NCBI RefSeq assembly: GCF_001005085.2
Contig: NZ_LBMU02000033.1
Span: 1 to 40,925 of the forward strand
Source of the DNA: Streptomyces humi
GTDB taxonomy: Bacteria > Actinomycetota > Actinomycetes > Streptomycetales > Streptomycetaceae
Reading direction: 5' to 3'
Length of the DNA stretch: 40,925 bases
The notes under the pieces are model-generated. The model did no database searches. It worked only from the letters and a program-made list of their open reading frames with translations, and had not been told where the DNA came from. Shown one piece after another: positions 33,737 to 40,925 of this stretch. Each line of letters opens with the position of its first letter. Position 1 is the stretch's first letter. The position numbers and the translations under genes were made by a program.

Positions 33737-34954
33737 TCAGACCTTCTCGGCGGGTACGGGCAGGAGAGGGGTGCGGTCGGTCGCGGTGCAGTGGCCGTTC
33801 GCGTGCGCGTCGATTTCCGTCGCGAAGGTCGTGAGCGCGCTGCGGACCAGGCGGGTCGTGCCGTCGGGGTGGTGGCAGGCGCCCCGGCCCTCGACCAGAC
33901 CCGCCCAGCGGGAGATGTCGGTACGGGCGCGGCCCTGCGGGCCGGGTCCGGCCAGAATCCGGAAGGCCTCGGCGATGCGCGGCAGGCCGTTGAGGCAGGG
34001 GCCGCACCGGCCCGCCGACTGGAGCGCCAGGTAGCGCACGACCCGGGCCGTCTCGGTCACGCCGCAGCGGTCGGCGGGGAGGGCGGCCAGCACACCCGCG
34101 CCCAGGTAGGCCGGGGAGAGCGGGACCCGGGCGGCCTCGGCCGCCGGGATCCAGGTGCCGTGGTAGCCGCCGACCAGCACCGCGGACGCGCCGTCCAGCG
34201 GCAGGAGCCGGCCCACCGGCATACCGAACGGGGCCTCCACCACCCGGACTTCACGGCCCGCCGTGTGCAGGGTGCACAGCGCGCTGCCGGGTTCCGCGGG
34301 GGTGCCGGCCGAGCGGAACCAGTCGGCGCCGTAGCGGGCGACCAGCGCGAGGTGGGCCAGGGTCTCGACGTTCTGGACCAGGGTGGGGGCCCGGCCCACC
34401 CCGCGTTCACGGACCGGCGGGACCGGGTGCGTGGGGCGGGCCGGGCCGCCGGAGAGGTACTGGACGAGGGCCGAGGCCTGACCGGAGAGGAAGCGGGCGG
34501 GCAGTCGTACGACCCGCACGCGGAGCGGGTCGCGGCGCTGGGCGAGGGCCGACTCCAGGTAGGAGGCACCGTCCTCGACGGCGAGGTACGCCTCCTCCGC
34601 GCCGACCGCCTCGGCCGCCAGCTGGATTCCGTCCAGGACCAGATGGGGTGAGAGGCGGAGCAGGGTCCGGTCCTTGTGGCTGGCCGGCTCGCTCTCCGCG
34701 CCGTTGGCGACGACGACCGGCGGCCGCCCGGTGCGGCGAGCCGCGTCGGCGACCGCGGCGAACTTCCGGTGGGCCGGGAAGCCGGCCCCGCCGCGGCCGG
34801 TGAGGCCGGATGCGGCGAGCGTGCGCAGGACCGTGGCCGGATCGCCGTACGAGAGCGGTCCGTAGCGCTGTTCGTGGGTGCTGAGGTCGGCCGGGGTGCC
34901 GCCGGGGGCCAGCAGCCGCGGGGACATGTAGACGTCGGTGAAGAGCGTGGTCAT
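33737..34954 (-). CDS. NuoF-like flavo-iron-sulfur protein
   Basis: A 405-aa relative of the 51-kDa (NuoF) subunit of complex I. It keeps the FMN/NADH region (GLTGRGGAGFPAHRKF, residues 50-65; ANGAESEPASHKDR, 83-96), the SLBB-like middle and the C-terminal iron-sulfur domain (RCGPCLNGL ... GRGACHHPDG). The C-terminal domain shows CxxC plus one later Cys, fewer than canonical NuoF. No other complex I subunits are nearby, so it is a stand-alone oxidoreductase, probably passing electrons between a cytoplasmic donor, the ferredoxin and the membrane heme protein. ATG 34954 shares its first base with the preceding stop (TGATG). Confidence 0.87.
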   Translation of the reverse strand: MTTLFTDVYMSPRLLAPGGTPADLSTHEQRYGPLSYGDPATVLRTLAASGLTGRGGAGFPAHRKFAAVADAARRTGRPPVVVANGAESEPASHKDRTLLRLSPHLVLDGIQLAAEAVGAEEAYLAVEDGASYLESALAQRRDPLRVRVVRLPARFLSGQASALVQYLSGGPARPTHPVPPVRERGVGRAPTLVQNVETLAHLALVARYGADWFRSAGTPAEPGSALCTLHTAGREVRVVEAPFGMPVGRLLPLDGASAVLVGGYHGTWIPAAEAARVPLSPAYLGAGVLAALPADRCGVTETARVVRYLALQSAGRCGPCLNGLPRIAEAFRILAGPGPQGRARTDISRWAGLVEGRGACHHPDGTTRLVRSALTTFATEIDAHANGHCTATDRTPLLPVPAEKV

Positions 34955-35529
34955 CAGTGGGCCCCTTCGGTGTGCAGAAGCGCTGCGGGGGTCTGGCGTG
35001 AGGCGCGGACGGCATGGGCGGTGCGCACGGTGAAGGCGGTGATCACCGTCACCACGCAGGCCACCGTCAGCCAGGTCATCCAGTCGGTGCCGGCGTCCGT
35101 GCCGATGCCGATACCGTGGATCAGGGCGACCGGCCAGGAGGCGTACGCCAGCCAGTGCACCGCCCGCCAGGCACGGTGCCCGAGGCGGTCGCGGAGGAGG
35201 CTGGTGACCAGGACCGCGAGCAGCAGGTCGAAGGCGACGGTGCCGAGGCCGAGCCAGAGCGGCTGGTACTCGGAGACGAAGGGGACGAGGGCGTCGGCCA
35301 CCGTGATGTTCACGTAGCCGTCGACGACCGCCACCGCGATGTGCAGGACCAGGAACGCGGTGGCCGACAGGGAGAGCGTGCGGTGCAGCGAGACCGTGCC
35401 GAAGCGCGGCAGGCCGGGGAGGCGGGCCCGGAGGCGGACGGCGATGCCGAGCAGGACGACCACGGTGAAGAGGACCAGGCAGACGGCGCCCGTGGCCCGG
35501 TTGGCGTACCAGAGGGTCTCCGAGGTCAT
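34954..35529 (-). CDS. Ferric-reductase-like b-type transmembrane protein
   Basis: A 191-aa membrane protein with about five to six helices. Histidines at 49, 63, 118, 125 and 138 (SLHRTLSL, LVLHIAVAV, GHRAWRAVHWLAY, ALIHGIG) are placed as in ferric-reductase-like (FRD/YedZ-type) domains that ligate two b hemes across the membrane. There is no attached FAD/NAD module, so it needs the soluble partner encoded next. The ATG overlaps the apbE stop (ATGA) and its stop overlaps the NuoF-like start, showing tight operon structure. Confidence 0.87.
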   Translation of the reverse strand: MTSETLWYANRATGAVCLVLFTVVVLLGIAVRLRARLPGLPRFGTVSLHRTLSLSATAFLVLHIAVAVVDGYVNITVADALVPFVSEYQPLWLGLGTVAFDLLLAVLVTSLLRDRLGHRAWRAVHWLAYASWPVALIHGIGIGTDAGTDWMTWLTVACVVTVITAFTVRTAHAVRASRQTPAALLHTEGAH

Positions 35530-36494
35530 GCCGCGGCCTCCGGTGCGACGGCGGAGGTGGGCCAGCCCGGGGTGGTGACGACCGTGCCGTCGTGCGCGAC
35601 CAGGCGGGCCGGCAGTCCGAGCCGGGTCAGCCAGCGTTCCGCGCCCGCGCCCTTGACCAGGGCCGCCGTGGTCGCCGCGTTGGCGTCGGCGCAGTCGGCG
35701 GCGGCCACCGAGACGGTGCGCCACGGGGAGCGGACCGGCAGTCCGGTGCGCGGGTCGACGATGTGGTGGAGGTGGTGACCGCCGCGCCGCCAGCGGCGGG
35801 CGGCGGTACCGGAGGTGGCGAGGCCTCCGGAGCGCAGCCCGACGGTGTCGTACGACCCCTCGGCGGGCGTTTCGTCGACCGCGCCGGTGACGTCCTGGAC
35901 GCGGATCTGCCAGCCGCCCGCCGGGGCCTCGCCCGCGACGGCGGTGTCGCCGCCGAGGCTCACCAGCACCCCGCAGCCGGCCGCTCCCGCCAGCATCCGC
36001 ACGGCACGGTCGGCGGCCCAGGCCTTGGCCGTGGCGCCCAGGTCGAGGCGGACGCCCTCGGGGACGGTGACCGTGCCGGTGGTCCGGTCGAGGGTGACCG
36101 CGCGCCAGCCGGGGGCGCGCCGCACCCGCAGGGAGACCGGGCGGTCGTCCTCGCGGACGAGGGTGAAGTCGCGGTCGTAGCCGATCGCGGTCATCGCGGA
36201 GCCGATCGTGGGGTCCACCGCGCCGTCGGTCGCCTCGGCGGCGCGCAACGCAACCGCGAGTGCCTCGGCGAGCAGCGGGCTGACCCGGACCGGGCGGCCG
36301 TCGGCGGTGTCCAGGGCGGCGAGTTCCGAGTCGGTGCGGAACCGGCTACAGGCCGCGTCCACCTCGGCGAGCTGCCGGGCGAGGAGCAGGTTGCAGGAGT
36401 CCAGCAGGGCCGGGTCGGTGACGACCAGGCGGACGGTGGTGCCGAGAGCGCGCCAGTCGGCGGCGGCCGTGGCGCGCGCGGTGCGGGTGGTCAT
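35526..36494 (-). CDS. apbE: FAD:protein FMN transferase
   Basis: ApbE covalently attaches FMN from FAD to Thr or Ser in target proteins. The 322-aa protein shows the family signatures SRFRTDSELAALD, DGAVDPTIGSAMTAIGYD, LGATAKAWAADRA, SLGGDTAVAG and the C-terminal HHIVDPRTGLPVRSPWRTVSVAAADCADANAATTAAL metal-binding region. No signal peptide or lipobox is evident (start MTTRTARATAAADWRALG), although most ApbE targets are extracytoplasmic. The start overlaps the stop of the poly-serine gene by 4 bp. The poly-serine protein next to it is the obvious candidate substrate. Confidence 0.93.
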   Translation of the reverse strand: MTTRTARATAAADWRALGTTVRLVVTDPALLDSCNLLLARQLAEVDAACSRFRTDSELAALDTADGRPVRVSPLLAEALAVALRAAEATDGAVDPTIGSAMTAIGYDRDFTLVREDDRPVSLRVRRAPGWRAVTLDRTTGTVTVPEGVRLDLGATAKAWAADRAVRMLAGAAGCGVLVSLGGDTAVAGEAPAGGWQIRVQDVTGAVDETPAEGSYDTVGLRSGGLATSGTAARRWRRGGHHLHHIVDPRTGLPVRSPWRTVSVAAADCADANAATTAALVKGAGAERWLTRLGLPARLVAHDGTVVTTPGWPTSAVAPEAAA

Positions 36495-36919
36495 GACGCC
36501 CCCGAGGTGGCGTCGGCGGAGCCGCCGCCGGAGGTGAGACCGCCGGAGGAGGACTGGAGGTCCGAGGACGACGACGAAGACGAAGACGATGATGAGGACG
36601 ACGAGGACGACGAGGACGACGACGTGGAGGGTGAAGTGCTCGTCGAGTCGGTCGACTTGGAGCTCGACGAGGACGAACCGTCCGAGCCGGAGCCGGAGTT
36701 CGAGCCTGAACTGCTCGACGTGGTGCCCGTGTTGCCGCTCGCCGTCGTGTCGGCGTCCGCCTGCATGGTGCCGACCAGGGCGAACACCCCGGCCGCCGCG
36801 GCGAGCGTGACCGCCGCCGCCAGCGCCGCCGTACGCCGGGTGCCGCGGCGGACCGCCGCGGCCGCGCCCCGGTCCCCCGGCCGGTCCCCCTGCTGACTGT
36901 GCTGTGCTCTCCCGGTCAT
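36491..36919 (-). CDS. Secreted/anchored poly-serine protein with C-terminal flavinylation-like motif
   Basis: From ATG 36919 (GGGAGG upstream; a GTG at 36958 is possible) the product is 142 aa: a cytoplasmic basic N-terminus, one helix or uncleaved signal (about residues 30-50), then an extracytoplasmic Ser/Thr/Gly-rich tail with an unbroken run of about 20 serines (ending near 119). The last seven residues are DATSGAS, matching the ApbE target pattern Dxx(S/T)GA(T/S). The FMN_bind domain that usually holds this motif is absent, so this is either a truncated FMN-binding protein or a minimal flavin carrier. It is the first gene of the cassette. Confidence 0.72.
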   Translation of the reverse strand: MTGRAQHSQQGDRPGDRGAAAAVRRGTRRTAALAAAVTLAAAAGVFALVGTMQADADTTASGNTGTTSSSSGSNSGSGSDGSSSSSSKSTDSTSTSPSTSSSSSSSSSSSSSSSSSSSSDLQSSSGGLTSGGGSADATSGAS

Positions 36920-36971
36920 GACCGATCCCCTCCCACGTGACTCTCTGTCACGCATCACGTTCGGGGACCAC

Positions 36972-37022
36972 CCTGAGAGAAACCTGTGAGGCAGCCCTAG
37001 GGATCGGAAGAACTGTCTGAGA
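36972..37022 (-). promoter_or_regulatory. Helically phased TCTCAGR repeats upstream of the redox cassette
   Basis: On the minus strand TCTCAGA (37022-37016), TCACAGG (36989-36983) and TCTCAGG (36978-36972) lie 33 and 11 bases apart. Paired 11-bp direct repeats are the usual form of OmpR/PhoB-family operators. They precede the poly-serine gene start (36919) by about 50-100 bases, though no response regulator gene is in the window. Confidence 0.45.
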
Positions 37023-37035
37023 CGTTCCTGAAAAG

Positions 37036-37076
37036 CCGCGAGGGCCGCCGGTGGGTCACACCGGCGGCCCTCGCGG
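37036..37076 (-). terminator. Intrinsic terminator of proS
   Basis: Perfect 18-bp arms (37036-37053 with 37059-37076, 5-nt loop), followed on the minus strand by CTTTTCAGG. It begins 11 bases after the proS stop. Confidence 0.88.
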
Positions 37077-37087
37077 GACGAGTCGGG

Positions 37088-38794
37088 TCAGACGGCGGTC
37101 AGGCGGGCGATCGCCTCGTCGACCGTCAGCTCCTCGCGCTCGCCCGTCTTGCGGTCCTTCAGCTCCAGCACACCCTCGCCGGAGCGGCGGCCCGCGACCA
37201 GGATCTGCGGTACGCCGATCAGCTCCGCGTCGGTGAACTTCACGCCCGGGGAGACCCCGGCGCGGTCGTCGACCAGGACGCGCAGGCCGGCCTCCCGCAG
37301 CCGCTCGGAGACGTCCAGGGCGAGTTCGGTCTGGAGGGCCTTGCCGGCGGCGACCACGTGCACGTCGGCCGGCGCGATCTCCCGGGACCACACCAGGCCG
37401 TGCTCGTCGGCGGTCTGCTCGGCGAGCGCGGCGACGGCGCGGGAGACGCCGATGCCGTAGGAACCCATGGTGACGCGGACCGGCTTGCCGTTCTGGCCGA
37501 GGACGTCGAGCTTGAGGGCGTCGGCGTACTTCCGGCCGAGCTGGAAGATGTGACCGATCTCGATGGCACGGTCCAGCCTGAGGCCGGTGCCGCACTTCGG
37601 GCAGGGGTCGCCCTCCAGCACGACGACGACGTCGACGTACTCGTCCACGGTGAAGTCACGGTCCGCCACGACGTTCTTCGCGTGCGTGCCCGGCTTGTTG
37701 GCACCGGTGATCCAGGAGGTGCCGGGGGCCACCCGCGGGTCGGCGATGTACTTGACCTTCTCACCGAGGCCCTGCGGGCCCACGTAACCGCGGACCAGGT
37801 CGGGACGGCCGGCGAAGTCGGTCTCGGTGACCAGCTCGACGGCGGCCGGGGCGAAGTGCTCCTCGACCTTGCCCATGTCGACCTCGCGGTCCCCCGGGAC
37901 TCCGATGGCCACGATCTCCCCGTCGACCTTCACGAGGAGGTTCTTCAGGGTCTCGGAGGCCTGGACGCCGAGGTGGGCGGCGAGGGTCTCGATGGTCGGG
38001 GTGTCCGGGGTCGGGATCTCCTCCAGCGCGGGCACGTCGGTGGCGTCGACCGGCTTCAGCGAGTACGAGATCGCCTCGGTGTTCGCCGCGAAGTCGCAGT
38101 TCGGGCAGTCGGCGAAGGTGTCCTCGCCGGCCTCGGCCGGGGCCAGGAACTCCTCCGACTTCGAGCCTCCCATGGCGCCGGCGGTGGCGGCGACGATGCG
38201 GTAGTCGAGGCCGAGGCGCTCGAAGATCCGCTGGTAGGCCTGGCGGTGCAGGGCGTAGGAGCGGGCCAGGCCGTCGTCGTCCAGGTCGAAGGAGTAGGAG
38301 TCCTTCATCAGGAACTCCCGGCCGCGCAGGATGCCGGCCCGCGGACGGGCCTCGTCCCGGTACTTGCTCTGGATCTGGTAGAGGATGACGGGCAGGTCCT
38401 TGTAGGAGGACGCCTGGTCCTTCACCAGCAGGGTGAAGATCTCCTCGTGGGTCGGGCCGAGCAGGTAGTCGCCGCCCTTGCGGTCCTGGAGGCGGAACAG
38501 CTCGGCGCCGTACTCGTCCCAGCGGCCGGTCGCCTCGTACGGCTCCCGGGGCAGGAGGGCCGGGAGCAGCACCTCCTGGGCACCGATCGCGTCCATCTCC
38601 TCGCGGACGACCCGCTCGATGTTGGACAGCACCTTCAGGCCGAGCGGCAGCCACGACCAGATGCCGGCGGCGGTGCGGCGGACGTAGCCGGCGCGGACGA
38701 GGAGCTTGTGGCTGAGGACCTCGGCGTCGGCCGGGTCGTCACGCAGCGTCTTCGCCAACAACTGGGACATGCGTTGGACCGGTGCGTTCGCCAT
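37088..38794 (-). CDS. proS: Prolyl-tRNA synthetase
   Basis: A 568-aa bacterial-type class II synthetase charging tRNA-Pro. Visible signatures are the TxE-type LGPTHEEIF, motif 2 around residues 138-163 (YRDEARPRAGILRGREFLMKDSYSF), the editing insertion (about 225-400), motif 3 GSYGIGVSRAVAALAEQ near 443, and the C-terminal anticodon-binding domain ending in TVDEAIARL. The length is as expected. It starts at ATG 38794 and ends at a clear intrinsic terminator. Confidence 0.96.
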   Translation of the reverse strand: MANAPVQRMSQLLAKTLRDDPADAEVLSHKLLVRAGYVRRTAAGIWSWLPLGLKVLSNIERVVREEMDAIGAQEVLLPALLPREPYEATGRWDEYGAELFRLQDRKGGDYLLGPTHEEIFTLLVKDQASSYKDLPVILYQIQSKYRDEARPRAGILRGREFLMKDSYSFDLDDDGLARSYALHRQAYQRIFERLGLDYRIVAATAGAMGGSKSEEFLAPAEAGEDTFADCPNCDFAANTEAISYSLKPVDATDVPALEEIPTPDTPTIETLAAHLGVQASETLKNLLVKVDGEIVAIGVPGDREVDMGKVEEHFAPAAVELVTETDFAGRPDLVRGYVGPQGLGEKVKYIADPRVAPGTSWITGANKPGTHAKNVVADRDFTVDEYVDVVVVLEGDPCPKCGTGLRLDRAIEIGHIFQLGRKYADALKLDVLGQNGKPVRVTMGSYGIGVSRAVAALAEQTADEHGLVWSREIAPADVHVVAAGKALQTELALDVSERLREAGLRVLVDDRAGVSPGVKFTDAELIGVPQILVAGRRSGEGVLELKDRKTGEREELTVDEAIARLTAV

Positions 38795-38900
38795 GTTTCC
38801 TGTGCTCCTGCCGATGGGGGTCCCCCGCTCGGGCGGGCCCGGGAGCGAGGGAGGTGTATGGCAGGAGGTTAGCCGGGCTTGCTGTGCCGGTGGAAATCCG

Positions 38901-39431
38901 TTAACGGCGACGGAGTGGCAGGGGGGCGCCCATCACGGCGTACGGCTTGGCGGCGCTGGGGAAGTGGACCTGGCGGGCGAGGTCGGCGTAGCCGAGGGAG
39001 TGGTACAGCCCGCGGGCCGGACTGTCGGTGTCGATCGCGGAGAGGATCGAGCGGGGCTCGGCGGCGCCGTCGGTGATCATCGTGATCAGGCGGCGGCCGA
39101 CGCCGCGGTTCTGGTGGAGCGGGTGCACATGGAGCTCGGTGATCACGAAGGAGTCGTCGAGCCAGTCGGCATGGCCCTGGGCGCGGAGGTAGGGCTCCAC
39201 GACGGTGGACCACCAGTGCGCGCGGGAGTTGGGCATGCCGTAGACGAACCCGACGAGCCGGCCTTCGGCCGTCGCGCCGAGGGCCCGTGCCCCGGGGTAC
39301 TGCATGTGGCGGAGGACGATCTGGCGGCGGACCGCCACCTCGTCGGGGCCGAGACCGAAGGCGACCGCCTGGACTGCCAGGGCCTCGTCTACGTGGGAGG
39401 GGAGGTCCAGGGGGCCGATCACGAGGGTCAT
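38901..39431 (-). CDS. GNAT family acetyltransferase
   Basis: A 176-aa single GNAT domain. The acetyl-CoA-binding motif A reads ELHVHPLHQNRGVGRRLITMI, with the expected Q/RxxGxG/A pyrophosphate loop; the C-terminal GLYHSLGYADL is the usual motif B. The substrate is unknown. There is no ribosome-binding site before ATG 39431; instead TACCCT lies exactly seven bases upstream, so the message is probably leaderless. It is followed by proS on the same strand after 106 bp. Confidence 0.9.
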   Translation of the reverse strand: MTLVIGPLDLPSHVDEALAVQAVAFGLGPDEVAVRRQIVLRHMQYPGARALGATAEGRLVGFVYGMPNSRAHWWSTVVEPYLRAQGHADWLDDSFVITELHVHPLHQNRGVGRRLITMITDGAAEPRSILSAIDTDSPARGLYHSLGYADLARQVHFPSAAKPYAVMGAPLPLRRR

Positions 39432-39444
39432 GTGGGGGAGGGTA
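39432..39444 (-). promoter_or_regulatory. Leaderless promoter -10 for GNAT gene
   Basis: TACCCT (39444-39439, minus strand) followed by seven bases and ATG, the same TANNNT-7-ATG layout seen for dapA. Confidence 0.4.
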
Positions 39445-39478
39445 CAGGGGGGTCGGCGGGACTGCCGGAGGGGAGCCG

Positions 39479-40327
39479 TCAGAACAGCACGCTCATGAAC
39501 GCGCCGACCTCCTGGAAGCCCACCCGCAGATAGGTCCTGCGCGCGGCCGTGTTGAAGTCGTTGACGTAGAGGCTGACCAGCGGGGCCACGTCGGCGAGCG
39601 CGTAGCGGAGCACAGCTGCCATCGCGGGGGCCGCCAGACCCTGGCCGCGGTACTCGGGGGCCACCCAGACGCCCTGGATCTGGCAGGCCTCGGCCGTCGC
39701 CGCGCCGATCTCCGCCTTGAAGACGACCTTGCCGTGTTCGTCGAGGCGGGCGAACGAGCGGCCGGAGCCGACCAGTTCGGCGACCCGCGCCTGGTAGAGG
39801 AGGCCGCCGTCACCGGCCAGCGGGGAGACGCCCACCTCCTCGGTGAACATGGCCACGCAGGCAGGCATGATCGCCTCCATCTCGTCCTTGCGGATGCGTC
39901 GGACGTACGGATCCGGGGCGATGTCGGCGGGCATGCGGTCGGTGACCATCAGGGGCTGGTGGGCGCGGACGTCGCGGGCCGGGCCCCAGTGCGGTTCCAG
40001 GAGGCGCCACAGCTGGCCGGTCGACTCGGCGGGACCGACGATGGAGGAGCAGCGGCGGCCCGCCCTGCGGGCGCGGTCGGCGAAGGAGCGGATCGCGCGC
40101 GGGGTGGCGCAGATCGGGACGAGGTTGGCGCCGGCGTAGCAGAGGGACGTGAGCATGCCGTCCTCGTACCAGCCCCACATCTCGCCGCCGAGGCGCCAGG
40201 GGTCGAGGCCGGCCACCTGGACACGGGAGGTCACGAAGGCGTTCGCGACCGGCTCGCGGTCGAGTACCGCGAGCGCGGCGTCCAGGTCGCTCGGTTCGAG
40301 CACCCGTGAGGTGGTCTGCGTCAACAC
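39479..40327 (-). CDS. GNAT acetyltransferase with DUF4081-like N-terminal domain
   Basis: From GTG 40327 (GAGG about ten bases upstream) the 282-aa protein has an N-terminal domain (VLEPSDLDAALAVLDREPVANAFVTSRV, DPWRLGGEMWGWYEDG) of the DUF4081 type and a C-terminal GNAT domain with IQGVWVAPEYRGQGLAAPAMAAVLRYA as CoA-binding motif. This two-domain family is conserved beside ispG in Streptomyces, as I recall. The open frame extends 14 codons further, but MLTQTT is the recognised N-terminus. Substrate unknown. Confidence 0.92.
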   Translation of the reverse strand: MLTQTTSRVLEPSDLDAALAVLDREPVANAFVTSRVQVAGLDPWRLGGEMWGWYEDGMLTSLCYAGANLVPICATPRAIRSFADRARRAGRRCSSIVGPAESTGQLWRLLEPHWGPARDVRAHQPLMVTDRMPADIAPDPYVRRIRKDEMEAIMPACVAMFTEEVGVSPLAGDGGLLYQARVAELVGSGRSFARLDEHGKVVFKAEIGAATAEACQIQGVWVAPEYRGQGLAAPAMAAVLRYALADVAPLVSLYVNDFNTAARRTYLRVGFQEVGAFMSVLF

Positions 40328-40488
40328 GTGCGGGGCCTCACGCTGAGGGGTTCTGCTTGATCTCCGCACTGTACCTGCGGAAGCTGAGCGGTGCCGCCCC
40401 GGTGCGGGTTGCCGTTGGCTTGTTGGTGCCGTCAGCCGTGGTGGCCTGCTTGAGCGCCTACGAGCCCGGGGGAGAACGGGTGAGCACG

Positions 40489-40571
40489 CGGGTGCGGGGG
40501 TGCCTGGCTGGTCGCGCAGTTCCTCCCCCGGCCTTCGGCCGGGGGACCCCCAGCGCCCCTTTCGGGGCGCG
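40489..40571 (+). repeat. Dispersed Streptomyces-type repeat, copy 3
   Basis: Contains GCGGGTGCGGG, GGCTGGTCGCGCAGTTCC, a CCCCCGGCC-TTC-GGCCGGGGG hairpin and a CGCCCCTTTCGGGGCG hairpin. It shares modules and orientation with copies at 22640 and 33451. Situated just past the ispG stop (40588), it can double as the ispG terminator. Confidence 0.7.
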
Positions 40572-40587
40572 TCCGCTCCCGGCAGAG

Positions 40588-40925
<338 letters not shown>

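Noticed and set aside
33737..34954. Part of a complex I (nuo) operon.
   Set aside because: No other nuo subunits are adjacent; the neighbours are a ferredoxin, a ferric-reductase-like protein and ApbE.

Overview
This window is a chromosomal core segment of a Streptomyces-type actinobacterium. The evidence is very high GC with strong third-position bias, frequent GTG starts, and an unbroken run of conserved genes (rnj, dapA, dapB, an M16 peptidase, pnp, rpsO, ribF, truB, rbfA, infB, ylxR, nusA, rimP, proS, ispG) in the order I remember from Streptomyces chromosomes. Most genes lie on the minus strand. Gene order comparisons with S. coelicolor are from memory and were not run.

Layout. 1-300: promoter and leader of an rRNA operon that reads leftward out of the window; the 16S gene itself is outside. 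357-3102: RNase J and dapA. 3103-5400: an unusual block with a divergent, oppositely oriented ThyX, a perfect 64-bp palindrome, and a free-standing AP2/HNH endonuclease built on an intein (Hint) scaffold whose splicing residues are all gone. 5552-7006: three small membrane-protein genes. 7023-12022: dapB, M16 peptidase, PNPase and ribosomal protein S15. 12303-18625: a DUF397 protein, a beta-propeller membrane protein and a giant proline-rich MinD-like ATPase. These look like the flanks of the Streptomyces ESX (type VII secretion) locus with the secretion genes absent. 18698-23501: ribF and a 1241-aa protein joining a catalytically dead trypsin-like domain to a STAND-type NTPase. 23743-31067: the translation and transcription operon truB, rbfA, DUF503, infB, ylxR, nusA, rimP. 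31305-33433: a lipoprotein, a ferritin-like (DUF4439) protein and a phosphotransferase-fold pseudokinase. 33523-36919: a tightly overlapping redox cassette (ferredoxin, NuoF-like flavoprotein, b-type ferric-reductase-like membrane protein, ApbE flavin transferase, poly-serine secreted protein). 37088-40925: proS, two GNAT proteins and the 3' part of ispG.

How the genes work together. RNase J and PNPase are RNA-decay enzymes. DapA and DapB are the first steps after aspartate semialdehyde towards lysine and diaminopimelate. RimP, NusA, YlxR, IF2, RbfA and TruB form the classic ribosome-assembly, initiation and tRNA-modification operon. The redox cassette probably moves electrons from a cytoplasmic donor through a di-heme membrane protein to an extracytoplasmic acceptor that ApbE flavinylates; the poly-serine protein ends in a DxxSGAS sequence resembling the ApbE target motif.

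The most unusual items are (1) the intein-derived AP2-HNH endonuclease next to a displaced thyX, (2) the dead-protease/STAND fusion with a dispersed repeat inserted in frame, (3) the redox cassette with a C-terminal flavinylation-like motif, and (4) a long inverted-repeat element between infB and the DUF503 gene. Several convergent gene pairs are separated by very long perfect palindromes acting as bidirectional terminators.
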